This document shows, piece by piece, positions 1 through 9,901 of a stretch of DNA of 64,000 nt (position 1 is its first letter; each line of letters starts with the position of its first letter). Source of the stretch: Chloranthus sessilifolius (taxonomy: Eukaryota > Streptophyta > Magnoliopsida > Chloranthales > Chloranthaceae); assembly GCA_021018995.1 (NCBI GenBank), contig CM037590.1, forward strand, positions 83,980,097-84,044,096, written 5' to 3'. Below the pieces are notes generated by a model, which saw only the letters and a program-made list of their open reading frames with translations, made no database searches and was not told the origin of the DNA. A program made the translations under genes and the position numbers.

Positions 1-848
1 CATAGTTCCATACTTCTTGAATTTTCAGATTTGAAGTGGCCAGTTTCTAATCTTCTCTTCAATTTTTCAGTGAAATGACTTCTCATTCTCACTCTTTTGT
101 TTTGCTTTTCTGTTTTATTCTTTTCCTTTTTTTTATAGGCTTTTTGTATTTTTCTACATTTTTCTTTTTATGGGCTGGAATGTCACAACTGTACTTCTAA
201 TACACAACTGTCTTTTGATGTGTTTTCTTCTCTTTTCCACCAAATGTTGAACCAGCTCCACCTTTTTCAACTTCTTCTCCTTTACCTTCTAAAATCTCAG
301 AGTGAGGGTCAGGATGAATAAGGTTACTGAGGTTTGGGTTCAAGTACTCTATTTTTTTTCAAAGGAAGCTTGGATTTTTAAGGCTCAAATGGTGTGTATC
401 AAGGGCAGTTCAAAGGTGGGAAATTTTAAGCTCAAACTGTCCAAGGGTGGCCTTACTTCATGTCCTTAATGTCATGAATGCTGTTAAGCTGTTTCAACTT
501 GGATTTGCCTAACTTCTAGTGTGCAAAGGTAGATTCAATCAGTCCTTAGAGTAGAAGAAATTGCCAAACACTCTTCAAAGAATTTTTTTTTTTCAGGCCC
601 AAATCTCTCTGGGTATGGTCTTTCCTTAGATTTCTGGGGTGTATCCTCATAATTTTTCTCTCTTCTCAAGCTCACTAAGCATTAATTTTTGAAAATTCCT
701 GACATTTGCTTCATGAAAATGTTAGAACTATAATATGTTCCAGTTTTTAAAATATTTTAATTTGCTCTATATAAAATATCAGGTGTGAAATTATTTTATT
801 TTCTCAATTTCTATTAAAAACTAGTTGCACTACCATTAACTATCCATT
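1..848 (-). other. 3' untranslated region of Athila A
   Basis: No coding potential. The stretch aligns along its length with the 3' internal region of B' (29880-30700, same strand) and, inverted, with B (20460-21300) and C (49020-49860). This UTR is therefore conserved across autonomous and non-autonomous relatives although it codes for nothing. Confidence 0.75.
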
Positions 849-875
849 GGCAAGCCTTGCCACACCCCCAAACCT
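849..875 (-). promoter_or_regulatory. internal polypurine tract copy with hairpin (A)
   Basis: On the minus strand, AGGTTTGGGGGTG is followed by a perfect 6-bp stem (GGCAAG / CTTGCC, plus bases 849-861). The purine tract has the same wording as the terminal PPT of copy C (50659-50669) but lies far upstream of the 3' LTR. It recurs in C (48994), B' (about 30706) and, degraded, B (about 20449). Confidence 0.55.
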
Positions 876-1144
876 ATGAGGAGCAGTGTCCTGACTGCTT
901 GAAAGAGAAAGGGATGTGCGGCATGAGAAAAACATAGACAGAGAAGCAAGGAAAGCAAAACAAATAAACAACATCTAAACAAGGAACATCAATGCACAGA
1001 CAAAATAAGAACAGGTATGATTCAGAACAGACAAACAATTATAAGAAAGCAAACAGTCAAACAAAAAGACAGTAAGTGATCTACAAAGAGATTATTCAAA
1101 GACCCCCTAACTGTACAACTCTAAACATGACTATATACATCCTA
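876..1144 (-). other. spacer after ORF2 (A)
   Basis: AT-rich, A-rich on the plus strand. It lies between the ORF2 stop and the internal PPT copy. I see no ORF or repeat in it. Confidence 0.5.
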
Positions 1145-3938
1145 CTAAGAATCAGAATCTGAATTAGAGCTAGATGGGGCCCTTGGTTCCCAACTATATT
1201 TGGCAGCTATCTCATTATACTTGTCTCTCAACCTCGCCTTCCTTTGCAATTTTTCAGCTTGCTTCTCAGACTTGGTCTTTCCTTTTATGGTAGCAGCCTC
1301 ATCAGGCTGGGCAGCTATCTAGCCTTCTTCAACCTGTAGGGCAGGTTTAGCTACTTAGGCAAGCTAGCCAGTAGTCAAGTTAGCAATTTCATTCAAGGAT
1401 TTCAATCTTCTTCTCAGATAGTGCAACTTAAGTGTTATACAATTCCTAGGCTGCCTTGTTCCGAGCTTTGGAGGTAGCCAACCTTTCTTCTAATCCATCA
1501 GCTCTTGATTTCTCAGAGGCGGCAATGAGCTTTTCAGCTTCATAGTGGAGTAAAATGCGTTGTCAGCCCTTGGATATCTTTGACATTTCCTAGTTATAAT
1601 CCACAATCATTTGCTTAATCTTTGCTCTATAAGGCATCTCAATTGATCTACAGAGGGCAGCCATTCCTCGCACAACATCCCTTTTTAGGTAAGGATTCTG
1701 TTGCATGACATGGAGGAGGGTGGAGTATGGAGGGGGATGGGGAAAAGAGGAGGCAGGGAGTATGAACTGAGGGGATTGGAGTTCAGGAACTGGGTAGGTT
1801 GGGGTTGGGGTTAGGTCCTCCACATCTGTGGCAGCATCAGAGGTAGCTACCATAGGTGGGAGATTAGGTTGGGATTGTAGGAGGATGATTGGTAGAGGTA
1901 GGGGAATGATAGGAGGTTTGATAAGGGCAAGTTGGGGTTCTGGTTCAGGTGAAGTTTGAGTCGAGGCATCCTTATAGGTAGGAGAAGGGATGGCTGGTTG
2001 TTGGGGAGGTTAGTTTAAAAGTTTCAAGGTGGAGTGGATGGCTTGGAGGCTAGTTGGCAAAGAGGATTGGCTGTGGAGTGTGGAGTTCATGGTTTGGAGT
2101 GTGACCTCAATTGATGATTGGGTTTGGTTGTTGGCCATCACTTGGGACTGGAGGGAAAGTAAAAGGTTTAGGATATGGGGTAAAGGATCATGTACGACAG
2201 GGGCTGTGGGTTAGATTAATGGAATTGGTTGGAATTGGGGAGTGTGGGTATGGGTAAAAGGTGGGGTGGATGAGTGGGTAGGTTGTGGAGAGTCAGGTAG
2301 GGGAGTGTAATCATGCCCAATATTATCCACAATGGATTTTATCAGGGATGAGTAACCCTCACTGGTCAACTGATCCTGGATGTGTGGAGGTGAGATGTGA
2401 AAAGTGGGATCAAATTCAAAGGGAATGGATGGAAAGTAATATGGATGGGCTAATATGGATGAATGGAGTGGTTAATATGGATGGGATGGCTGGAATGGTT
2501 AATGAAGGTAAGGTAGGGAATGGGTCAATGGTAAAAGGGATTGATAGAGGTGTTGGCATGGTGATAGTGGAGATGAATGCTGAAGTGCTAGAAGGTATGG
2601 AGTCTGGAATGGAAGGTAGGGAAACTTGAATGGATGGTGTGATAACAGGGATGGTGCTGAGGCTGGCCGTCTCAAAGCTGACAGAGGATACAACTGGGAC
2701 AAATGGGGGCCCAAATGGAAGAGTAGCAGATGTGAGCAAAGGATCACAGGAGATTGCTGCAGAGGTTTCAGGTGGAGGTGTGGAGGTAGAGACAGCTGTA
2801 GGGTGAGGATCTGAGCTCACAGAAGCAAATGGGCCTGCAGGTGGAGCTTCTACCTCAGTATCTTCACTGGATTTATTTTTACTCTTGCCAATGAGGGTCC
2901 TACTGGTAGACCATGCCCTCTTCCCAAAAACCTTAGGGGTGACCTTTACCACTGACTCATCTACTTTGAACACAAACTCCTTTCTCTTTAACAAGGCCAT
3001 GATGAGCCTGCTATAAGGGAGCCCAGGTAGGGATTGAGCCTTCCCACACTTGTCATTCACATCCACCATGGCCTCAAACACCAAATGAGCAGCATTTATG
3101 AATTGGCCCTTGGAGAAGAAATATAGGGCATCCATTATTGGCGCTCTCCTCTCTTGTTGGTGCCCACTCACATAGATGTTTTTCCTCAAAATCGAATCAA
3201 AGAAATGCATATTAGGGTGTAAATCTCTTCTCATAATTGACTCCCCAGTCCCCATAATGCCTTGAGTGAGGTGCCTAGCCATTGCTTTGAAGGAGACATT
3301 CTCAAGTGCAGCCAGGCCATAGGCTGGATAAAAAATAGAAGGGACCCCAATGCTATCCCTATATCTCTGTAATCCACCACCAACTCCATATGATCAATCA
3401 AAATGACAAGGCAGGGCTCAATTGAATCTGGCTTGGTTTGTTTCCTGAGATTATGATACCACAGCTTAACCAGCCTTGGGTAACATTTTTCATTCAGTGG
3501 GCTCAACATGGGTGTCAAGCCTGCCTTCACCAAATAATTCAAAGTATCCTGACACTCCTCTACCTTAGAGAAATAGGGGGTGTCAACAATAGTCTCTGTG
3601 ATCAGGCTTAATGCATCCACAAATTCATTGGGTGTGGGTTCTGAGCAAAGGGACTTTAGGCTCTAATTCAAGGTTAGGCTTAGCCTCAAAAATTTCAGGC
3701 ACTAGGTTAGGTTGTCTCAGGGCCTCCTCAACAATGCCTGCACTTATTTAGGCCTTCTTAGAGTTCTTGGCCTTCTTGGTTTTAACAGTTCTCTAAGCTT
3801 CATCCATGACAAGCTTCCTTTTTACAGGTAGGGTTTCCTTAGGCTTTGTGATTTACCTATTGGACTTCCTAGTGGCTTTTGTGAGAGATTTAGAAGGCAC
3901 GCTGAAAAGATTAGCCAAGATGTCCTTTTGATCAGCCA
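1145..3938 (-). pseudogene. Athila ORF2 (so-called env-like ORF), degenerate
   Basis: The reading begins at an ATG at 3938 (MADQKDIL...), is broken by several stops and at least one frameshift near 3335, and ends in an acidic serine tail with the stop at 1147-1145. In order it shows a Lys-rich N-terminus resembling a nuclear localisation signal; a central alpha-helical domain (3620 to about 2950) that resembles what I recall as Pfam's 'putative plant transposon protein' family; a long Ser/Thr/Pro linker (about 2900-1860); and a Lys/Glu/Arg-rich C-terminal helix that looks like a coiled coil (about 1750-1180). I see no signal peptide or membrane segment, which argues against an envelope protein. 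It lies downstream of its own TATA box and motif array. The function is unknown. Confidence 0.7.
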
Positions 3939-4141
3939 TTACTCAATCAACACGATATCAATCACCACTAATTCAATAGCAATCACCACAAAGACCTCAT
4001 GAATGCTCAAATGACCTAGACAACTAAAAATTGAAATTCCAAGCTTGGAAATCACAAGGAGAAGTTGAAGAACTTACCAATAGAAGACTAGGGTTTCTCA
4101 GATCATGCTGTGCACGACGCTAAATCAACTAAGACTAGGCT
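3939..4141 (-). promoter_or_regulatory. ORF2 5' leader with telo-box
   Basis: About 200 bases between the TATA-like box and the ORF2 ATG. It contains AAACCCTAG on the minus strand (plus 4088-4096), a plant telo-box. A GTAAG shortly after it on the minus strand could be a splice donor, but I see no convincing acceptor. Confidence 0.45.
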
Positions 4142-4150
4142 TAAAATATA
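4142..4150 (-). promoter_or_regulatory. TATA box of the internal ORF2 promoter (A)
   Basis: Minus strand reads CTATATTTTAAG, about 200 bp before the ORF2 ATG and 180 bp after the last motif of the array. The layout array, then TATA, then leader repeats that of the LTR of the same element. Confidence 0.5.
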
Positions 4151-4330
4151 GCCCTGAAGAAATTAAAGCAGTTAGAGTAGTGGCAACGTGTTTAGAGTAG
4201 CAACAAGTGAGGTAGAGAGAGAAAAATAAAAAATGGAAAAATCACTAGAGAAGCCTTAAAACTCGGAGAGAAGCTGTTGAATGGCAAAAGTGGAGTTGTC
4301 GTTAGGTTAAAAAATAATGAGGAATGAACT

Positions 4331-4770
4331 TCGATAGGATTGGGGCAAGTCGTCGGCAGGTTGATGCATCCTGTTGAGAAGTGCAAAGTGATAGATCCTC
4401 GTGAGAGGTCCACACAATCCTGTCGACGAGTTCAAGATGACAGAAGCCAGCTTTTCGAGATGTTCATTCCATTGTATAGACAGGTTCAAGGTTATAAAGA
4501 GGATCATTTCGAGAGGTTCACAGAACCTCTCGACGGGTACTTTAAATCCAACACATAAACCTCTTGATAAGTATTCTTATCCTGTCGAGAATTCAACTAA
4601 AACCATCAGAACATGTCGAAACCTTCACAGATCCTCTCGATAATCAACTTTACAGCTTCAGAACCTATCGAGAATTAATTTACACCTCTCGACATCTTCT
4701 AGATCTTATCAAAATGCAGACTGGGAACTCTCAGAACCTGTTGACATGTTCATAGAATCTATCGACAGGT
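4331..4770 (-). promoter_or_regulatory. phased TCGA-core motif array upstream of ORF2 (A)
   Basis: About eighteen copies of a quasi-palindrome related to AACCTGTCGACAGGTT, many as half sites. Core starts on the plus strand: 4331, 4353, 4374, 4399, 4423, 4455, 4477, 4509, 4530, 4564, 4585, 4616, 4637, 4668, 4689, 4709, 4741, 4762. From 4423 on the gaps are 32, 22, 32, 21, 34, 21, 31, 21, 31, 21, 20, 32, 21 bp. Spacers between cores are mostly unrelated. Decayed cores read TTGA or TCAA, as expected from CpG deamination. The same motif fills the LTR of this element. Confidence 0.8.
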
Positions 4771-5012
4771 TGTATTTCAGTTGAAAGAGGCTTGTAATCA
4801 GTTCCCAATTCATTCCCCAACAGATTTGATACTCCAACTTTGTTCACTTCACGACTTTGACTCATTTTCCTACTCGAGGTACTAACACACATGAAAAATT
4901 TATGTACAATGCTTCACAGAATTGAAATAAAAATAGAAAAAAATTAGCAAAAATAAATAACCAAAGACATAAGTTATTATACATATTATACATTAGTTGA
5001 AACTCAGTCATG
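4771..5012 (-). other. pol deletion scar and AT-rich spacer (A)
   Basis: In copy C about 3 kb of RT-RNase H-INT coding follows the equivalent of 5013. Here the pol reading runs into AT-rich sequence and within 250 bp meets the ORF2 promoter array. The bulk of pol has therefore been deleted or was never present in this subfamily. Confidence 0.6.
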
Positions 5013-5207
5013 TCATGGAGGTTCATGATAGTGAATGGTCGATACAGGCTCCACCACATTTTCAAAAACATCACCAAAATCGTCACAAAGAATATTACAA
5101 TGCAGTAGCTTAGGCAAAGCCTCTTTCACAAGCTCATTAAAAACATCAATTAAAAAACAATCCTCATTATTCAACTTGACTTTCATATTGCCAAAAGTTA
5201 CCTCCAT
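5013..5207 (-). pseudogene. N-terminal remnant of pol (A)
   Basis: 64 codons starting MEVTFGNMKVKLN, which match the linker between protease and RT in copy C (MVVTFGHMKVELN at 44840). It ends before any RT motif. The reading frame is distinct from the protease frame just upstream. Confidence 0.6.
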
Positions 5208-5222
5208 TTTCCCTGATCTACA

Positions 5223-5669
5223 TTATATACATGCATTTGCAATGGCCAAAAATAGCCTGCCCAAGATCACGGGGATGGAGGTAGCACACTTGCTTGGTTC
5301 CATATCTAGCATCAGAGAATCAGCTAGGTAAATGAATTTATCAACTCCCACTAACACATCCACTATAATCCCCATTAGTTTCCTCTCAGACCTATCAGCT
5401 AGTTGCAAGACCACATGTGTGGGCGTCAACTCTCCTAGGCCCAGCTTCTCATAAACTGAGTATGGAAACAAATTCACACTAGCTCCTAGGTCTAGTAAAG
5501 CTTTTTCAATGGTGTGATCCCCAATGATGCAGGGGATTGTAGGGACTCCAAGGTCTTGAAGCTTGGTTGGAGTTGCAATAGACAGCGCAAGGTTCACTTT
5601 CTCAGCACAAAAAACCTTCTTGGATAAGTGTATCCTAGACTGTCTTTTGTGGGTGCACAATTCTTTCAA
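5223..5669 (-). pseudogene. Athila retropepsin-like protease domain (A)
   Basis: 148 codons. The aspartic protease active site appears as DLGA at residues 60-63 (ALLDLGASVN), followed by a conserved hydrophobic block and a late ILGR motif near the C-terminus. It corresponds closely to the protease of copy C (44422-44871). In an intact element it would be part of a gag-pol polyprotein and cleave it in the particle. Here it is cut off from gag by stops and from pol by a frame change. Confidence 0.78.
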
Positions 5670-5887
5670 TATTTTGTGTAGGCTGAAACTTGCATGATGG
5701 CATCAAGTAAAGGCAAATTGATCTTTACTTGTTTGAAAGTTTCCATCATTTCCTCAACCTTAGCATTCCCCTTGTCAAAAGGAGAAGCTGCTTTCAATGC
5801 ATTAGGAAATGGTAAATGGGGAACTGTCCTCCCATTTGCAACCTTAGCAAGTTCATCATATTTTTCTTTATTTTTGTTTTCGATTTT

Positions 5888-7522
5888 TTATAGGGGCACA
5901 TTACCCCCCTTATTTTTTATATGTTGCTCCTGCTGCATATTTTCATGGGTTGTTTCTTCATTTTCTGTACTTTTCTCATCAAGATCATTACCAACTTGAT
6001 TATCAATCAATCTCCCATTCCTCAAGGTGGTGACGAATTTTGCTTCTTCATGAGAAGAAGTCTCACCAACTATGTACTGCTCCTTTGAATTGTTCATGGG
6101 CTAACCGGGCAATCTCCCCTCTTCTCTCCTAGCCAAAGAATTAGATAGCTGACCAAGGTGGTCCTCTATCTTCTTGATGCTTTGACTGTGGGATTTAATA
6201 GTTTGAGATAAAGGGCCTAAATTCTGCAGTGAAGCCAGAACTTGCTCTTCAAATGTAAGGGACCTAGAGGGTGCTGGGGCTGGTGCACTTTGATGCAAAA
6301 ACTGAGCCATAGGTTGTTGGTATTGGGACCTTGGAAAATAATTCTGTTAGTATGGCTGGGTATTCCTATAGGGCATGGACTGTAGTGGCTGCTGCTGGTT
6401 TTGACAATTATCTTGTCTCCACCTCAAGTTGGGGTGATTTCTCCAATGATAGCCAACAGTAGGCTGTTGTCCATAGGACTGAGCAGCATTCACATGTTCC
6501 ATCACAAAATCTGGAAATTGGGCAGCTGAAGGATATTCCTCAAGGGAGTGAGTGGGGGACTGGCATATGACACATGCCTCCTCCACTTTAGCAGCCATTG
6601 GAGACTGCATTGCTGCCATAAGATTATCAAACTTTAGGGTCAAGCTGCCCACTTTCCTCTCCAAATCATTATCTCCACTCACCTCATACATCTTCTCTCT
6701 GGTAGTATTCTCTCTCACCAATCTAGGGGTCTTAACATCTCTTGCCCCCAGGTCTCCCTTTGCATGGAGTTTTTACTGATGATATCAAATAACTCCCAAG
6801 TCTCATCTGCTGTCTTGTGGAGGTATGTACCACCACAAGAAGCATCAACCATATCCCTTCTTTTAGGATCAATTCCTTGATAGAAACTTTGGACAAGTTT
6901 CCATTCAGGAATTTGATGATGGGGACATTGCTTTAGGAAGTCTTTAAATCTCTCCCAAGTTGGTGAAAGACTTCAGTTGGGGCTTGAGCAAATGAGATAA
7001 TGCTCTTCCTCAATTGACTTGTTTTAGACTTGGGGAGAAACTTAGCCAAAAACTGACATTGAAGATCATTCCAGGACTGAATACTGTTGGGTGGGAGCAT
7101 TGACAACCAAGTTCTGGCTCTATCCTTTAGTGAAAAAGGAAAGAGTCACAACCTGGTTGCTTCCCCCCCAAACGTACAATATTGAAGGTAGTACATAGTC
7201 CCAAAAATTCATCAATATGCTTATATGGGTCTTCTTTGCTCAGGCTATGATATGAGGGTAACATTTGTATGATAGAAGACTTGATCTCATAGTTTCCTTG
7301 AACAACAAATAATTGAATGCGGAAGGGAGAATCGTACACCCCTGGTGCATTGAATTCCTTTAGTGTTCTATGTTGTTCACCCATTGTAGGATTATCAGCC
7401 ACAGAAGTGTGTACAGGATGCTTAGGTATGAGAAGTCTTTTGACTTCAAGATTCACAGGAGCAATCTCGGGATTAAGAGATCTCCTCCCAAGCATAGACA
7501 CCACAGAAATCAAGTACAACAC
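5888..7522 (-). pseudogene. Athila gag, degenerate (A)
   Basis: Gag similarity starts at MGEQHRTLKEF (ATG at 7384) and follows copy C gag: the YEIKSSIIQML block, then after stops and frame changes the YEVSGDNDLE block and the zinc knuckle region (6347-6721), and finally a linker to protease (5888-6310). The nucleocapsid knuckle reads C-x2-C-x4-H-x4-Y, so the last zinc ligand is lost; copy C keeps the full CCHC. Frame is lost around 7130 and 6760. Identification is by direct comparison with C. Confidence 0.75.
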
Positions 7523-7816
7523 CGAAAATCATAGTACAAAGATCAACAAAATAATCATAAGATAGACAACTACAAAACTACAGATCTACTCAACTACATA
7601 TCTAGGAATGTGAACAAAGTTAATAGATGCAAACTTAAGCAATGATTGTTCTTCCAAGTGATACAGAGCTCCTCTTAGCTCCACAAATCTAGATTTGAAA
7701 CATAGGGAAACTACAACAAAAACTAAAGTAGCAATTAATCAAACACTTAACAGTCAATGAAAAATCTAAATCTAAAAAATGAGAAAACTTAGATCTACCA
7801 CTTTTAAAAACACAGA
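7523..7816 (-). other. 5' leader of Athila A
   Basis: Noncoding stretch between PBS and gag, A/T-rich. It aligns loosely with the leaders of B and B' near the PBS (the GATCTA-rich segment). Confidence 0.5.
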
Positions 7817-7834
7817 TCCCCGACAGCGGTGCCA
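7817..7834 (-). other. primer-binding site of Athila A
   Basis: Minus strand TGGCACCGCTGTCGGGGA. It differs at three positions from the tRNA-Asp complement TGGCGCCGTTGCCGGGGA, which is present without change in B' (25616-25633). It lies six bases inside the LTR end, as in B and B'. Confidence 0.82.
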
Positions 7835-8838
7835 AAAACTTGTTGTTCTGCCAACCATGTAATTATTATATGATTAAAACAGTAGATTAACTATACAAAC
7901 TATAGCAAGGTTGAATTAAGGTGAGCAGCCAGTCCTGTAAGAACTAGGGCTGTTGCAGCAAGTTTTGATAGGTAAGTAAGGGTATGCCCACAGGGAAATG
8001 TGCTCTAAAGGATGGTAAATCTCCAGATCTATGGTAAATCTGGCACTCTATCCTAATTTAAACTAAACTAAAGCAGGAAAGAAGAGAGGTTTTATGGTTT
8101 TATCACTTTAACTACAAACTACAAAAGATAATTGCTATTGATCCGAACTTGATTAAACACAGAGATGAGAAAACAAAAATAAAGTGAAACTCAAAAGATG
8201 GAGAGCAGCAGCTAGGGGTTTTGGCCTTTTACTGAAAATCAAAAGAATCAAAAGTAGTGCATAGAATAGATTTGCTACAATCCTCCATCTGGCTACAAGC
8301 TCCCCAATTTTGGAAAATGCAAGGTATAGGAATCCAATCTCAACTAGAGAATTGAAGAAATCCTAAGGCTATGATCTATCCACTTTAATGGTCATAGACC
8401 ATCCCAGAGATTATTCCACTCTAAGGATCTTGATTAGAACAGGAAAGCTATTGTAGATGCTGCAAGTGCCTGGCTACCAGCTCCCCATTTCTAGCTGGCA
8501 TCCATAGGAATATCTGACCCAGGGAAATCAAATACGAAAAAGTGAAATGTAGATCAGAATCACCTTTAAAATCCATAATTACATTAAAATCATAAAACTT
8601 ACAATCCTATTGTACTCAGATCTGCAATCTATGCAACATACAATCCTTTACAAGTCTCTGAAACTCTTAATTTACAGCTCTAGACCTCACCCTAACTACT
8701 GAAAAGAGTTTAGCCAACCATGATTTGCTAAAGAGAATGGGAGAAGAAGGAAGAGAGAGGGAGTTTAGAGAAGATGGATCTGAAATTAGGCTCTGGTTCT
8801 CTCGAATTCTGGATGGTTACTCTGTATTTTCTTCAAGC

Positions 8839-8845
8839 TTTTATA
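8839..8845 (-). promoter_or_regulatory. TATA box in LTR A
   Basis: Minus strand GAGAGTATAAAAGCTTG, about 280 bp downstream of the motif array. A telo-box (minus AAACCCTA, plus 8991-8998) lies between the array and this box. Confidence 0.6.
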
Positions 8846-9126
8846 CTCTCCTCCTCTATCGTCAGATTCGTTTCAGCCAATCAGAGATCCAGGGAATAAT
8901 TTTATTATTCTAGGCTGCTGATGTGGCTGATTTCTCTTCTAGAAGCACTTCTCCTATTAGTTCTCAAATGGCAGGAATCTATGATGCAGTTAGGGTTTCA
9001 ATTCGTGCTCAGTTGAATACCAAAAATTCCCCCAGGGGGGCGCTGACGTGCTTTGGAACTCTTGCATAAAACTTTGGAATTGGTAGTTGCTGAGGAAAGA
9101 AAGCTGAGAAGTTGCCAGTTCGATTG

Positions 9127-9572
9127 TCGAGAGGTTCAGGGAACCTCTCGACAGGTTGCATTGGCTTTTGACAACTTCGCAGACTTCTCGATAGGATTAA
9201 AGAAGCTAGTTGATAGGTTTGGCAGTATCTCGATAGGACTGGGAGTAGCTCTCGATAGGATTGGAAACTAAATTAATCCTGCTATCTAGTTTTGCATTCA
9301 TCTTGTTGCTAGGTTATAAGAAACCTGTTGACTTATTATACATTCTCTAGTGAAGTGCTCGACAGGTTGGCTCAATCCTCACAAGAATGAGCCTTGCTTC
9401 AGGTAAGTTGTCGATAGGTTATCTTGCACTGCTCAACAGGTTCAGTTGAACCTCGCGATAAGTATCTGGAACCTCTCGACTTCATCTTTACCTTGAAGTA
9501 TCCTCTCGACAGGTTCTTATGCACATGTTCAACCTCTCGACTGCTTCATTCCTTACTCTCAGAACCTCTTGA
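9127..9572 (-). promoter_or_regulatory. phased TCGA-core motif array in LTR A
   Basis: Same motif as at 4331-4770. Core starts: 9127, 9148, 9188, 9210, 9230, 9252, 9285 (weak), 9306, 9328, 9359, 9379, 9411, 9433, 9454, 9476, 9506, 9537, 9569. Gaps fall at 20-22 or 30-33 bp, with one of 40. The pair at 9127/9148 contains the clearest full palindrome (AACCTCTCGACAGGTT). Confidence 0.8.
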
Positions 9573-9849
9573 CAGCTCTGCTTTGTGCTTCCACAACTAG
9601 CACACATCTTGGGTGTGTTGTTCTTCCTTTGTTTAACACCCAGCAACCCCTTAGTAGGTTTAATCTTTATTACTTGTAGCTGGACTTGGTCTCAAGCATT
9701 TCCTGTTGGGTAGCACAGTGCTTTTTGGGCTCTTTTAAGTGAATATATGCACTAAGCTGTAATTTATTGCTTATCTATAAAACACACTTAAAACACCTTA
9801 TTAGTCAGCTCAAGGGTCCACCAAAGGTCAGGTTAGGAGGTGAAAAATG

Positions 9850-9901
9850 GTATTTTTCACTGCTTAACAAACCCCGTATTTTTCACTGCTTAACAAACCC
9901 C
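9850..9901. repeat. 26-bp tandem duplication across the LTR A outer edge
   Basis: Two exact 26-base copies side by side, starting GTATTTTTCACTG at 9850 and at 9876. Each contains the outermost LTR bases plus CCCC from the flank. The LTR end is therefore present twice, and the target duplication cannot be read simply. Confidence 0.85.

Larger units (their letters stand above)
1..9869 (-). mobile_element. Athila copy A, partial (3' end outside window)
   Basis: On the minus strand the order is 5' LTR (9869-7841), tRNA-Asp-type PBS, degenerate gag, protease, the first codons of pol, a motif array with a TATA box, ORF2, and a 3' UTR that runs off the left edge. Comparison with element B' suggests the 3' LTR starts roughly 0.8 kb left of base 1. 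The RT, RNase H and integrase coding regions are missing between 5013 and about 4800, so this copy cannot move by itself. Gag and protease match Athila copy C in order and wording. The lineage call rests on PBS, protease and ORF2 together. Confidence 0.88.
7841..9869 (-). repeat. 5' LTR of Athila A (2.03 kb)
   Basis: The element-sense end is ...AACA next to the PBS; the start is TGTTAAGCAGTG at 9869. It holds the motif array (9127-9572), a TATA box (8839-8845) and a long transcribed leader that aligns with those of B and C. The first bases form the inverted repeat GAAAAAT-ACC-ATTTTTC. The partner LTR is outside the window. Confidence 0.82.

Noticed and set aside
2285..2629. Plus-strand ORF of 114 codons
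   Set aside because: It is the complement of the Ser/Thr/Pro linker of ORF2; repetitive Met/Gly/Val text without a family.
5694..5999. 101-codon plus-strand ORF with hydrophobic stretches as a membrane protein
   Set aside because: It is antisense to the gag-protease linker of Athila A and absent in that form from copy C.
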